In this document: positions 1-6,635 of the stretch, piece after piece | Position numbering within the stretch: the first letter of the stretch is position 1 | Layout of the letters: the number at the start of each line of letters is the position of its first letter | NCBI RefSeq assembly: GCF_031458095.1 | Contig: NZ_JAVDXU010000002.1 | Location: forward strand, 496,001 to 560,000 | Origin: Pelomonas saccharophila_A | GTDB taxonomy: Bacteria; Pseudomonadota; Gammaproteobacteria; Burkholderiales; Burkholderiaceae_C | Direction of reading: 5' to 3' | Length of the DNA: 64,000 nt | Program-made: the position numbers and the translations under genes | The notes under the pieces: generated by a model | The model's input: the letters and a program-made list of their open reading frames with translations, nothing else | What the model was told of the DNA's origin: nothing | Database searches by the model: none

Positions 1-540
1 GCCGGCTGGCGGCGCATCGAGGCCGGTTGGTTCGGCGGCACGGGCATGCGGGCCAGACGGCGCACGGCGATCAGATTGCGCAGGCTCCAGGCCAGCACAC
101 CGACACCATAGGCCGTCAGCAGCGGCGCCCACCAGCCGTTGGAAGCGGGCAGCAATCGCGTCGGCTCCTGGCTCCAGTTCCACAGCACCGGCGCGAGCAT
201 CGCCAGGAAGAGGCCATAGCTGATGGTCAGCAGCGTGTGCAGTACTCGCTCGAAGCCCGGCAGGCTGCGGCTGCGGTCTTCCTCGAGGAAGTCGGCCAGC
301 GTGATGACGACCTCGGCGCCGAGCAACGCAGCCAGCACGGCGGCAAAGAGCCCTTGCCATTCCCACCAAGCCAGCCCGATGAAGACGACGCCGTAGATGG
401 CCTCTCGGGCCGTATGCAGGGCCAGCTCGCGCCGGGCCGACGGACGCTGCGGCAGCTTGGCCTGCAGCTCGTGGTGCCAGAGGTTGTCGAAGGCGCCCAT
501 GACGGCCTGGACGCTGAGCAGGGTGAAGAGGAGGTTCATG
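1..540 (-). CDS. Integral membrane protein, N-terminal 180 codons (runs off the window start)
   Basis: Reading the minus strand from ATG at 540 gives an open frame to position 1 with no stop, so the C-terminus lies outside the window. The N-terminus begins MNLLFTLLSVQAVMGAFDNLWHHE. Hydrophobic stretches lie near residues 1-15, 50-72, 95-120 and 135-155, separated by short charged loops, so I infer a polytopic inner-membrane protein. It lies downstream of the DUF4166 gene on the same strand, with a dispersed repeat between them. Membrane segments like this are sometimes found fused to a sugar-epimerase-like (TIGR01777) domain next to DUF4166 genes; whether that domain follows here cannot be seen. 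The function is unknown. Confidence 0.7.
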
Positions 541-568
541 TCAGTGATCCTTGGTTGTGTGCATTTGC

Positions 569-701
569 GGGCCGAGCGCCGGGCCGCTCCCTAGCCGGCC
601 CGCGTTGGGCGATGCCTGCCGGTCAATCCGGCATGCATCGCCGTCCCCTCGGGGGACCGACCGGACTCGCCAGCGTTCAGCCGGCGAGGTCGGGCGAGGG
701 G
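569..701 (-). repeat. Dispersed structured repeat, copy 1
   Basis: About 133 bp matching four other copies in the window. On the plus strand it starts GGGCCGAGCG and contains CGTCCCCTCGGGGGACCG. In gene orientation it holds two variable hairpins, one with loop CTGAAC and one with loop ATTGA. The stop codon and last eight or so codons of the DUF4166 gene lie inside the repeat, so the repeat supplied the end of that reading frame. Confidence 0.8.
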
Positions 702-1279
702 TCAACAAACACGCCGGTTTGGTGGAAGGTTTCTCCCCAGACGGGGTGGTCCATGGAGAGCGTGAAGCGGAACAGGCCATCACCCAGGTCGCGGTGCTCG
801 ACGCGGCAAGTACCAGGGCTGAGCAGGCGGGGCATGACCAGGCGCAGCCCGCCCAGGTCGAGGAAGTAGCGGTGGCTCTGGAATACCAGGGCGCCGTCGT
901 GCTCGAAGACGTTCAGCGCCATGCCCAGGCCGCCGCGGGTGCGCTCCTGCAGGCGGCCGCCGGCATCCAGCTCCTTGGTCGAGAACACGCGGCCGACGCC
1001 GTTCTCGAAGCTGCGCTCCCAGACAACGCCGGCGCCGACAGCCCGCACCCGCACCGTCGTCGGCACGCCGCTGGCATTGGCCGCGGCCAGCGGGCTGCGC
1101 AGCGGCTTGACCAGCCAGGCCAGCACGCGGCCCAGGCGCGAGCAGCGCATGTCCATCAGGCCGTGGTAGGTCGCCTCGGCATGGCCGGCGGCAAAGCGGC
1201 GCTGCACGGCGGCGGGCAGGCGGGCCCAGGCGGCGGGGCCGATGAGGGCGGAGAGGTCGAGGGGCTGGGCGGCGTTCAT
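677..1279 (-). CDS. DUF4166 domain-containing protein
   Basis: A 200-residue protein with the DUF4166 pattern: an early YHG motif, a basic GR-LAWL segment, a central GGxL and RTRGGLGMAL stretch, and a closing HPVWGETFHQTGVF segment. DUF4166 is usually found alone or fused to saccharopine-dehydrogenase-like or epimerase-like proteins; its biochemical role is not established. I chose ATG at 1279, which has a GAGG-rich stretch just upstream. A GTG at 1318 would add 13 residues, but it directly abuts an AGGAGG with no spacer. The C-terminal residues are encoded by the dispersed repeat at 569-701. No signal peptide or membrane segment is visible. Confidence 0.75.
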   Translation of the reverse strand: MNAAQPLDLSALIGPAAWARLPAAVQRRFAAGHAEATYHGLMDMRCSRLGRVLAWLVKPLRSPLAAANASGVPTTVRVRAVGAGVVWERSFENGVGRVFSTKELDAGGRLQERTRGGLGMALNVFEHDGALVFQSHRYFLDLGGLRLVMPRLLSPGTCRVEHRDLGDGLFRFTLSMDHPVWGETFHQTGVFVDPSPDLAG

Positions 1280-1413
1280 GCCCCCTCTATCGCGACAACC
1301 ATGCCAGGCCCGATTCACCTCCTAAGTGATTGATTTCATTGAAATTACATCCGCAATGCGCATACCTCGGATACAGTGCCGGACGCCCCACTTGTCAACT
1401 TCGTTAACACCCC

Positions 1414-3198
1414 ATGCTGCTGATCCGTTTCGCCCTGGGCTTCTCGCTGTTCGAGACCCTGGTGCTGGCCGGCGTGCTGCTCTGGTGGTCTGACCGAGTG
1501 GCCGGCGGCCGGCTGCTGGCCGCCTTCCTGGCCGGCATCGCGGTCTGGATCACCGGCAACGAGCTGCCCAACTGGTGGGGTGTGGAGGCCGAGCCTGTCG
1601 CCCTGCGCCTGATGTCGATGGCGCCCTTCGTGTCGGCCTTCTTCTTCCACTTCTGCGTCGTGTTCTGCCGCGTGCCCTTGAGCCGGGGCTGGGTGACGGC
1701 GGCGTATGCGTACAGCGGGTTGTCTTCGCTGGTCGCGCAGTTCTGGGTGTCGGGCCACCTGGTGTGGATCGAGCCGGTGGGCTGGATCGCCATGGCCAGC
1801 ACCGTGGGCTGGCTGGCCAGCATCGCCTGGATCGTGCTGGGCATCGCTGGCGTGGGCGTGCTGCTGAGCGGCCTGGCGCGGGCCCGGCCGCCGGCCCGCC
1901 AGCAGATTGCGGCCGTCACCGCGTCCTGCCTTTGGGGGCTGCTCTGCCTCAGCGGCTACGCGCTGGTGATGCTGCGCCTGCCTGTCTACCCGGTGCCGCT
2001 GCTGCTGTTGCCCCTCTACCCGGTCATCCTCGTCTACGGCGTGCTGCGCTGGGGCGTGTTCGTCGCCAATGCCTGGGCCGGCCGCGCCCTGGTGTGGACG
2101 CTGCTGCTGGCCATCGGCGTCGGCATCGTCGGCCTGATGCCGCTGCTGCTGCCTTTCGAGTCGCGCTGGCTCAGCGGCGTGGCCGTGGCTGCCGGCTGCC
2201 TCGCGCTGAGCGGGCCGGTGCGGCGCTTTGTGCAGCGCCTGATCTACCCGGGCGGCGAGGCCTCGGCCGCCGACCTGCAGGCCTGGCGCGAAGCCCTGCT
2301 GCCGGCGGAGACGCTGGACGAACTCGGCTTGCTCGCCGCACGGCTGCTGGGCACGCGCCTGGGCATGCCGGTCGAGGTCGTCTTCGACGCCGAAACCGAA
2401 CCCGCCCTGCCGCGGCTGAACTGCCGCCGTGTCCCCTGGCGACTCGAGCTGCAAGGCTGGGCAGCCGCGCCGCCGGGCCAGCGGCATCTGGCCGAACTCT
2501 TCGGCAGCCTGATCGTGGAAGCCGCCATGCGCGTCGAGCAGGCCCAACAGCTCGCCGCCCGCGAACGCGAGCGGCAGTTGCAGGCACGCTTGGCCGAACT
2601 GGGCGCCCTGGCCGCCACCGTGGCCCACGACATCCGCAACCCGCTCAACATCATCTCGATGGCCGTCGCCATGGCGCCGAGCGACACCCGCCGCGAGGTG
2701 GCCGAGCAGGTCGACCGCATCGCCCATCTGACACGCGACCTGTTGGACTACGCCAAACCCTGGAAACTCGCACCAGCCGAGGTCGACGTCACCACCCTCG
2801 TGCAGACAGTGGCGCGCCGCCAGCCCGGCGTTGAAATCGGCCCCGGCTTGCAGCAGCCGCTGCCGGCGCTGCTGGACGCCCGCCGCGTCGAACAAGCCCT
2901 GACCAATCTCGTCGAGAACGCCCGCACGGCCAGCGGCAGCGCCGTCCATGTCGACGCCGAGCGCGACGCCGACGGCCTGCGCCTGTATGTCTGCGACGAC
3001 GGCCCCGGCGTGCCCGAGACCATCCGCGAGCGGCTGTTCGAGCCCTTTGCCTCGCGCAGCCCCGGTGGCACCGGCCTGGGCTTGGCCATCGTCGCCCGCG
3101 TGATGGCCGCGCATGGCGGCACCGCCGCCCTCAACGAGCGCCCCGGCTGGCGCACCTGCTTCACGCTGAGCTTTCCCCATGACCCCATCCAACCCTGA
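1414..3198 (+). CDS. Sensor histidine kinase with multi-pass N-terminal membrane domain
   Basis: A 594-residue kinase. Residues 1-270 hold about seven hydrophobic segments. A short linker and coiled stretch follow, then a HisKA domain with HDIRNPLN (phospho-accepting His near residue 405), an N box NLVENA, and ATPase motifs DGPGVP and GTGLGLAI. It should autophosphorylate and pass phosphate to the sigma-54 activator whose start codon overlaps its end by 20 bp. The signal is unknown; the membrane domain has no recognisable extracellular sensor, so a membrane or redox cue is possible. No clear Shine-Dalgarno precedes the ATG. I do not recognise a specific named system. Confidence 0.88.
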   Translation: MLLIRFALGFSLFETLVLAGVLLWWSDRVAGGRLLAAFLAGIAVWITGNELPNWWGVEAEPVALRLMSMAPFVSAFFFHFCVVFCRVPLSRGWVTAAYAYSGLSSLVAQFWVSGHLVWIEPVGWIAMASTVGWLASIAWIVLGIAGVGVLLSGLARARPPARQQIAAVTASCLWGLLCLSGYALVMLRLPVYPVPLLLLPLYPVILVYGVLRWGVFVANAWAGRALVWTLLLAIGVGIVGLMPLLLPFESRWLSGVAVAAGCLALSGPVRRFVQRLIYPGGEASAADLQAWREALLPAETLDELGLLAARLLGTRLGMPVEVVFDAETEPALPRLNCRRVPWRLELQGWAAAPPGQRHLAELFGSLIVEAAMRVEQAQQLAARERERQLQARLAELGALAATVAHDIRNPLNIISMAVAMAPSDTRREVAEQVDRIAHLTRDLLDYAKPWKLAPAEVDVTTLVQTVARRQPGVEIGPGLQQPLPALLDARRVEQALTNLVENARTASGSAVHVDAERDADGLRLYVCDDGPGVPETIRERLFEPFASRSPGGTGLGLAIVARVMAAHGGTAALNERPGWRTCFTLSFPHDPIQP

Positions 3199-4546
3199 AA
3201 CCGGCCGCGTGCTGCTGGTCGACGACGAGGCCGCCTTCCAGCGCCTGGGCGGCGGCTTCCTGCGCAGCCTCGGGCACGAAGTCGACATCGCCGGCGACGG
3301 CGAAGCGGCCCTGGCCCGCTTCGCCGCGCAGCGGCCCGAGCTGGTGCTGCTGGACCTGGCCATGCCACCGCATATGGACCCCGAGCGCGGCCTGGAGCTG
3401 ATCCCGCGCCTGGCAGGCGTGCCCGTCATCGTGCTGACGGGGCATGGCGAGCATGAGCTGGCCCTGCGCGCCGCCGAGCTGGGCGCCTGGGACTTCATCA
3501 CCAAACCCATCGACCCCGATCTGCTGCGCTTCGTCGTCGCCCGCGCGCTGCGCAAGTCGCGACTGGAAGCCGAGCTGCTGCGGCTGCGTGCCGAGCAGGG
3601 CGCCGACGACCTCGGCCTGGTCGGCCAGACGCCGCCCATGCAGCAATTGCGTGCCATGGTCAGACGTGTCGCGCCGACGCGCGTCAGCGTGCTGGTGCTG
3701 GGCCCAACGGGGACAGGTAAGGAGCTGGTGGCTCGTGCCCTGCACGAAGGCAGCCCGCGTCGCGACGGCCCCTTCGTCGTCGTGCACTGCGGCGCCTTGT
3801 CGGCCGAGCTGCTGGAGAGCGAGCTCTTCGGTCACATGAAAGGCAGCTTCACCGGCGCCTACCGCGATCAGCCCGGCTTGGTCGAAGCGGCGCACGGCGG
3901 CACCCTCTTCCTCGACGAGGTCGGCGAGATGCCACCGGCCATGCAGGTCAAGCTGCTGCGCTTCCTGCAGGAGGGGACTTTCGTGCCCGTGGGTGGCCGC
4001 GTGCAAAAGACGGCGGAGGCCCGCGTCGTCGCCGCCACGCATCGCGACCTCGAAGCCATGGTGCGCGACGGGGCATTCCGCGAGGACCTCTACTACCGTC
4101 TCAAGGGCGTCGTGCTGCGCACGCCGGCCCTGGCCGAACGCATGGCCGACGTGCCCTTGCTGGCGGCGCGCTTCCTGCAGCGCGGGGCGCCGCAGGCGCG
4201 CTTCTCAGCGGGTGCGCTGGCCTGGGTCACGGCACGCGACTGGCCGGGCAACGTGCGTGAGCTCAAGGCCATCGTCGAGTCGGCCGGCGCGCTGCTGCTG
4301 CCGGAGCAGCATGAGGTCGACACCGAGCTGTTGCGCCTGGCCGCGGGCGACAGCTCGGAAGCCCCGCGCAGCATCGAACCTGCTGCAAGCACTGGCGTGC
4401 TGGACGCGGCATTGAACGAGCTGGAGCGTCGTCTGATCCAGGATGCGATGAGCGCCGCCGGTGGCAACCAATCCGAAGCAGCTCGCCAGCTGGGCGTATC
4501 GCGGGTCGGCCTCATCAAGAAGCTGACCCGCCTGGGCCTGCGTTAG
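3179..4546 (+). CDS. Sigma-54-dependent response regulator (NtrC/AtoC type)
   Basis: A 455-residue activator. The receiver domain (residues 8-125) has VDDE acidic residues, the phospho-acceptor Asp in LVLLDLAMP near residue 59, and the Lys in ITKPID. The central AAA+ domain (about 150-375) has Walker A GPTGTGKE, a GSFTGA sigma-54 contact loop (Ser in place of the usual Ala) and Walker B TLFLDEVGEMP. A Fis-type helix-turn-helix follows, with AARQLGVSRVGL. It is translationally coupled to the upstream kinase. The N-terminal receiver rules out RtcR, which carries a CARF domain, so there is no direct reason to link it to the RtcB genes further on. Target promoters are unknown. Confidence 0.92.
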   Translation: MTPSNPETGRVLLVDDEAAFQRLGGGFLRSLGHEVDIAGDGEAALARFAAQRPELVLLDLAMPPHMDPERGLELIPRLAGVPVIVLTGHGEHELALRAAELGAWDFITKPIDPDLLRFVVARALRKSRLEAELLRLRAEQGADDLGLVGQTPPMQQLRAMVRRVAPTRVSVLVLGPTGTGKELVARALHEGSPRRDGPFVVVHCGALSAELLESELFGHMKGSFTGAYRDQPGLVEAAHGGTLFLDEVGEMPPAMQVKLLRFLQEGTFVPVGGRVQKTAEARVVAATHRDLEAMVRDGAFREDLYYRLKGVVLRTPALAERMADVPLLAARFLQRGAPQARFSAGALAWVTARDWPGNVRELKAIVESAGALLLPEQHEVDTELLRLAAGDSSEAPRSIEPAASTGVLDAALNELERRLIQDAMSAAGGNQSEAARQLGVSRVGLIKKLTRLGLR

Positions 4547-4951
4547 CTAGTTGCCGAATTCCTTCAGCCACTGCCTGAGCTTCTTGCGCCCGTCACTGTT
4601 GGTGGCGCGATAGGTCTTCAGCGCCTGCGAGAGGAACTGCTGTTCGGCGGGCGTAAGGCCGGTAGGTTCCCGCTCTTCATCGAGCCAACCGGACTCCTTT
4701 CCGCAGAGGTGCTCGATCTGCCGCGCCAGCTTGTCGCCCAGCGGCCGCGCGCCGCTCTTGGCCATGGACCAGGTCGCGCCGCTGACCCCGATGCGCGCGG
4801 CCCAGGCGGCCTCCAGGCCCTTGGGCGGGTCGCCCGCGTTGATGCGCTCCTCGGCGAAGGACTGGAACAACGCGATGGCGTTGAGGCGACGGATGGTGGC
4901 GGGACTGGACACGTGTGAAGGCTGCGGCGCGGTGTTGTGAAAACACTTCAC
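4547..4951 (-). CDS. Small helix-turn-helix regulator, probably autoregulated
   Basis: About 134 residues. The recognisable core (ATIRRLNAIALF, then AAWAARIGVSGATWSMAKSGARPLGDKLARQIE and GWLDEE) resembles XRE/Cro-like DNA-binding proteins; the basic Lys/Arg-rich C-terminus ends LRQWLKEFGN. The start is uncertain. GTG at 4951 is in frame and lies where transcription would begin from a TAGAAT -10 box at 4957-4962 on the minus strand, which suggests a leaderless mRNA. An ATG at 5038 would lengthen it, but the added sequence is not protein-like. The GTG sits inside operator GTGAAAACACTTCAC, and a second copy lies 40 bp away. Its 3' end abuts the response regulator gene. Confidence 0.65.
   Translation of the reverse strand: MKCFHNTAPQPSHVSSPATIRRLNAIALFQSFAEERINAGDPPKGLEAAWAARIGVSGATWSMAKSGARPLGDKLARQIEHLCGKESGWLDEEREPTGLTPAEQQFLSQALKTYRATNSDGRKKLRQWLKEFGN
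4937..4951. promoter_or_regulatory. Operator copy 1 overlapping the regulator start
   Basis: GTGAAAACACTTCAC is a palindrome with 5-bp arms (GTGAA/TTCAC). It matches a second site at 4977-4991 in 13 of 15 positions in the same orientation. It covers the proposed start codon of the minus-strand regulator, consistent with autorepression. Confidence 0.6.
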
Positions 4952-4965
4952 ATGAATTCTAGGTG

Positions 4966-4994
4966 TTGACGATGAAGTGAAAACTCTTAACAAT
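4966..4994 (+). promoter_or_regulatory. Probable plus-strand promoter, divergent from the regulator
   Basis: TTGACG (-35) and AACAAT (-10) are separated by 17 bp. The -10 region is embedded in operator copy 2, so binding by the adjacent regulator would block it. The transcript would run toward the terminator at 5273-5313. Confidence 0.5.
4977..4991. promoter_or_regulatory. Operator copy 2 over the divergent promoter
   Basis: GTGAAAACTCTTAAC is a near copy of the site at 4937-4951, placed 40 bp (about four helical turns) away. It overlaps the spacer and -10 of the plus-strand promoter. Confidence 0.55.
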
Positions 4995-4999
4995 GCGCA

Positions 5000-5313
5000 T
5001 ATTCGCTCAGGACAACTGAGCTCTTCCACCCATCCCAACCGACGACCGAACCGCTTTTTTGCCCTCTGCCATGAACCGCCATCTCGTCACCGTCATCACC
5101 ACCATCGGCTTCCTGAGCCGGTGTGATGCCGCGCGTATGGCGCAGGGCCAGGGATCGAAGCTGCAGGGCTTGCCCGCACCGGTCGCCTATGCACACGACT
5201 GCGGTCGTGAGACTGATGACATCAACCTATCGGGTGAAGGACCCGGCTGACGCCGACCTTCCACGCTCATTCGAGGCCCGGTCTCCTGCCAAGGAACCGG
5301 GCCTCTTGTTTTT
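5000..5313 (+). other. Short divergent transcription unit of unknown function
   Basis: A transcript of about 310 nt is bounded by the promoter at 4966-4994 and a strong intrinsic terminator. It contains a 59-codon open frame from ATG 5071 to the stop at 5250, starting MNRHLVTVITTIGF, but no ribosome-binding site precedes it and codon bias is weak. It could be a small RNA, a leader or a tiny protein gene. Placement opposite a repressor-like gene with shared operators resembles regulator/target pairs of mobile elements. I recognise no family. Confidence 0.4.
5273..5313 (+). terminator. Intrinsic terminator
   Basis: GAGGCCCGG and CCGGGCCTC form a perfect 9-bp stem around a 15-nt loop, followed by TTGTTTTT. 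It ends the short divergent transcript and separates it from the tRNA array. Confidence 0.85.
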
Positions 5314-5620
5314 CCCCCTGTTCAAACGAACACAGCGCCGAGGCTGCCTCGACGCCGCTGCGCCTGCGCAGCGCCCGCTCATTAACAACTTGCACCGAGT
5401 GCCGCGCTGGCTCAGGCCCGCGCAGCGCTCACAAACGGCAGGCGCCAAGACCCAGTCTCGGCAGCCCTGCCCCATCTCGGGTGTGCCCACGCACAAGCAT
5501 TGGTCGACCCGGTGTGCATGTGCGCTCGGGCGGCCGCCTGTCGCGTGCAGCGATGCGTCCCTGGCTTGCGCAAGCCAGTCGCGTCGCGTGTGGACACAGC
5601 CGAGATGGAGTTTCTCTTTT
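5314..5620. other. Gene-free leader of the tRNA array with an 18-bp palindrome
   Basis: No convincing reading frame or tRNA is seen. A perfect palindrome CTGGCTTGCGCAAGCCAG lies at 5561-5578, about 43 bp before the first tRNA, and could be an operator or an RNA hairpin. I searched by eye for a sigma-54 -24/-12 element, expected if RtcR controlled the island, and found none. No strong -35/-10 pair was found either. Confidence 0.5.
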
Positions 5621-5778
5621 GCCTCGTTAGCTCAATGGAGCAGAGCGCCGGTCTACGAAGCCGGAGGCTGAGGCCGGACACAGGGTGCGCCTGCGCGCAG
5701 CCTGTGCCTGCCGAAGGGCGTTCGCTCTGCGAACGCGCGGCCTGCAAGGTGGACGTTCGAGTCGTCCACGAGGCACCA
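5621..5778 (+). tRNA. tRNA-Arg(ACG) interrupted by a structured repeat in the variable loop
   Basis: Acceptor arm GCCTCGT pairs perfectly with ACGAGGC, followed by discriminator A and an encoded CCA. The D-stem is GCTC/GAGC; the anticodon arm is CCGGT-CTACGAA-GCCGG with anticodon ACG at 5655-5657; the T-arm is GGACG-TTCGAGT-CGTCC. Between the anticodon stem (ends 5664) and T-stem (starts 5751) lie 86 nt instead of 4-5. Most of this is hairpin sequence starting CTGAGGCCGGACACA, shared with repeats elsewhere in the window. AGG occurs at both insert ends (5665-5667, 5747-5749). Whether the product is processed, kept as a giant variable arm, or dead is unknown. Confidence 0.85.
5668..5746 (+). 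repeat. Structured repeat inserted in tRNA-Arg
   Basis: Hairpin 1 (5679-5706) has CACAGG/CCTGTG plus a further 5 bp after one G-G mismatch. Hairpin 2 (5718-5736) has GCGTTCGC-TCT-GCGAACGC. The single-stranded flanks CTGAGGCCGGACACA and TGTGCCTGCCGAAG are identical to the copy at 43650-43744, while the stem sequences differ and remain paired. Confidence 0.8.
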
Positions 5779-5819
5779 CATGGCTTGCATGGCCTTAGTG
5801 CAAGCAACATGAACTTCAT

Positions 5820-5895
5820 GGGGGCGTAGCTCAACAGGGAGAGCACCTGCCTTGCAAGCAGACGGTTGCCGGTTCGATGCCGGCCGCTTCCACCA
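5820..5895 (+). tRNA. tRNA-Ala(TGC)
   Basis: Acceptor GGGGGCG pairs with CGCTTCC through two G-U pairs; A73 and CCA are encoded. The D-stem is GCTC/GAGC, anticodon loop CTTGCAA (anticodon TGC) and T-arm GCCGG-TTCGATG-CCGGC. The outermost anticodon-stem pair is a C-A mismatch. G-U pairs in the acceptor and the stem mismatch make it more divergent than a housekeeping tRNA-Ala. Confidence 0.9.
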
Positions 5896-5905
5896 CCATC
5901 ACCAG

Positions 5906-6047
5906 GCCCCGTTGGACTTCCGGTGAGGTCCTCGGCCCTTCAAGCCGAAGAGGCGGGTTCACTCTGAGCGGCGAAGCCGCTCAGGACGCAGCTTGCTGCG
6001 GGCCGCAGGCCTGGCGCAGGGCGCCAGCACTCCCGCACGGGGTACCA
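5906..6047 (+). tRNA. tRNA-Glu(TTC)-like gene with a 67-nt insert in the T-loop
   Basis: Acceptor GCCCCGT pairs with ACGGGGT (one terminal G-U), with A73 and CCA. The D-arm is GAC/GTC, as in tRNA-Glu. The anticodon arm is TCGGC-CCTTCAA-GCCGA with anticodon TTC and an unusual C at position 33. The 5' T-stem GCGGG (5953-5957) is followed by TTCACTC, then three hairpins, then the 3' T-stem CCCGC (6032-6036). Removing 5965-6031 restores a canonical 7-nt T-loop and 5-bp stem. CACTC is repeated at 5960-5964 and 6028-6032. Confidence 0.75.
5965..6031 (+). repeat. Three-hairpin insert within the tRNA-Glu T-loop
   Basis: Consecutive hairpins are TGAGCGGC-GAA-GCCGCTCA (5965-5983), CGCAGC-TT-GCTGCG (5987-6000) and CTGGCGC-AGG-GCGCCAG (6011-6027). 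The insert is flanked by short direct repeats. Its sequence is not obviously related to the element in tRNA-Arg. Confidence 0.75.
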
Positions 6048-6062
6048 CTCAACCCGAAGCCC

Positions 6063-6137
6063 GTTGTCGAGCTCACGCTTCGACGGGCGCAAACCGGCCG
6101 CAACGATTGGGCGGCGTCGGAACCCGTCACCGACAAC
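6063..6137 (+). other. Possible degenerate tRNA-sized structure between tRNA-Glu and tRNA-Pro
   Basis: GTTGTCG (6063-6069) and CGACAAC (6131-6137) can pair over 7 bp and enclose exactly 75 nt. An arm CCGCA-ACGATTG-GGCGG inside could present GAT. No canonical T-loop or CCA follows, and a competing hairpin GTCGG/CCGAC exists. This could be chance or a decayed tRNA. Confidence 0.2.
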
Positions 6138-6151
6138 CTTTCCTTCAATAT

Positions 6152-6228
6152 CCGGGTGTAGCTCAACCAGGTAGAGCGCCTGCTTTGGGAGCAGGTGGGT
6201 GCACGTTCAACTCGTGCCGCCCGGACCA
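6152..6228 (+). tRNA. tRNA-Pro(TGG)
   Basis: Acceptor CCGGGTG pairs with CGCCCGG, followed by A73 and CCA. The D-stem is GCTC/GAGC, anticodon arm CCTGC-TTTGGGA-GCAGG (anticodon TGG) and T-arm GCACG-TTCAACT-CGTGC. All arms are present. The spacer to the next tRNA is 1 nt. Confidence 0.93.
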
Positions 6229-6229
6229 T

Positions 6230-6305
6230 GTCGCCATAGCTCAGCTGGAAGAGCGCCGGTCTGTCGAACCGGAGGTCGCGGGGTCGGAACCCGCTGGCGG
6301 CGCCA
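6230..6305 (+). tRNA. tRNA-Asp(GTC) with an aberrant T-loop
   Basis: Acceptor GTCGCCA pairs with TGGCGGC; the G73 expected for Asp is present, with CCA. The anticodon loop CTGTCGA has anticodon GTC. The T-arm is GCGGG-GTCGGAA-CCCGC: the T-loop lacks the near-universal TTC start, which should weaken D-loop/T-loop docking. Confidence 0.88.
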
Positions 6306-6332
6306 TTTGCTTTCTTTTCACGTGCGCTTGGG

Positions 6333-6410
6333 GGTGGCCGTCGCCTAGAGGCCCAAGGCTCCAGGTCGTGACCCTGGCATCACCGGTTCAACTCCGGTCG
6401 GTCACCCCCA
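6333..6410 (+). tRNA. tRNA-His(GTG), non-canonical
   Basis: Acceptor GTGGCCG pairs with CGGTCAC, and extra 5' G residues can pair with 3' C residues, as in the G-1:C73 pair of tRNA-His. The D-stem is GCCT/AGGC. The anticodon arm CCAGG-TCGTGAC-CCTGG has anticodon GTG but C instead of U at position 33. The T-arm is ACCGG-TTCAACT-CCGGT. The 3' end holds one more C than expected before CA, so the acceptor may be over-long. Confidence 0.8.
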
Positions 6411-6420
6411 AGCGCATCGT

Positions 6421-6505
6421 CCCCTCGTGGCGGAATAGGTAGACGCACCGGTCTCAGAAGCCGGGGCCGCGAGGCGTGCCCGTTCGATCCGGACCGAGGG
6501 GACCA
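6421..6505 (+). tRNA. tRNA-Leu(CAG)
   Basis: Acceptor CCCCTCG pairs with CGAGGGG, then A73 and CCA. D-arm sequences GCGG and GACGC are typical of tRNA-Leu. The anticodon arm is CCGGT-CTCAGAA-GCCGG (anticodon CAG). A long variable arm (GGCCGCGAGGCGT) marks a class II tRNA. The T-stem GCCCG/CGGAC has one mismatch. Confidence 0.9.
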
Positions 6506-6517
6506 ATTCACTTCAAC

Positions 6518-6593
6518 CGGGGTGTAGCTCAATCGGTAGAGCAGCGGCCTTTGAAGTCGCCGGTTGCAGGTTCAAGCCCTGCTACCCCTGCCA
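6518..6593 (+). tRNA. tRNA-Gln(TTG)
   Basis: Acceptor GGGGTG pairs with TACCCC, with an unpaired first position as is common in tRNA-Gln, then G73 and CCA. The anticodon arm is GCGGC-CTTTGAA-GTCGC (anticodon TTG) and the T-arm is GCAGG-TTCAAGC-CCTGC. It ends 42 bp before the HNH start codon. Confidence 0.9.
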
Positions 6594-6635
6594 CTCATTC
6601 ATTCATCGTGCCCAGCCCAAAGAAAGGAGGTCAGC

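Noticed and set aside
3179..4546. Sigma-54 activator considered as RtcR for the RtcB island
   Set aside because: It has a phospho-receiver domain and is coupled to a histidine kinase. RtcR has an N-terminal CARF domain. No -24/-12 promoter was found before the tRNA array.
5059..5250. 63-codon plus-strand frame considered as a gene
   Set aside because: No ribosome-binding site, weak codon bias and no recognisable sequence. It is recorded only as part of an unexplained transcript.
5561..5578. Palindrome CTGGCTTGCGCAAGCCAG considered as the sigma-54 promoter or a terminator
   Set aside because: It does not have the GG-N10-GC spacing of a -24/-12 element and has no T-tract. It remains an unexplained palindrome.
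5621..5778. Insert in tRNA-Arg considered as a group I or group II intron
   Set aside because: At about 80 nt it is far too short. The position is in the variable loop rather than the anticodon loop, and the same sequence occurs as an intergenic repeat.
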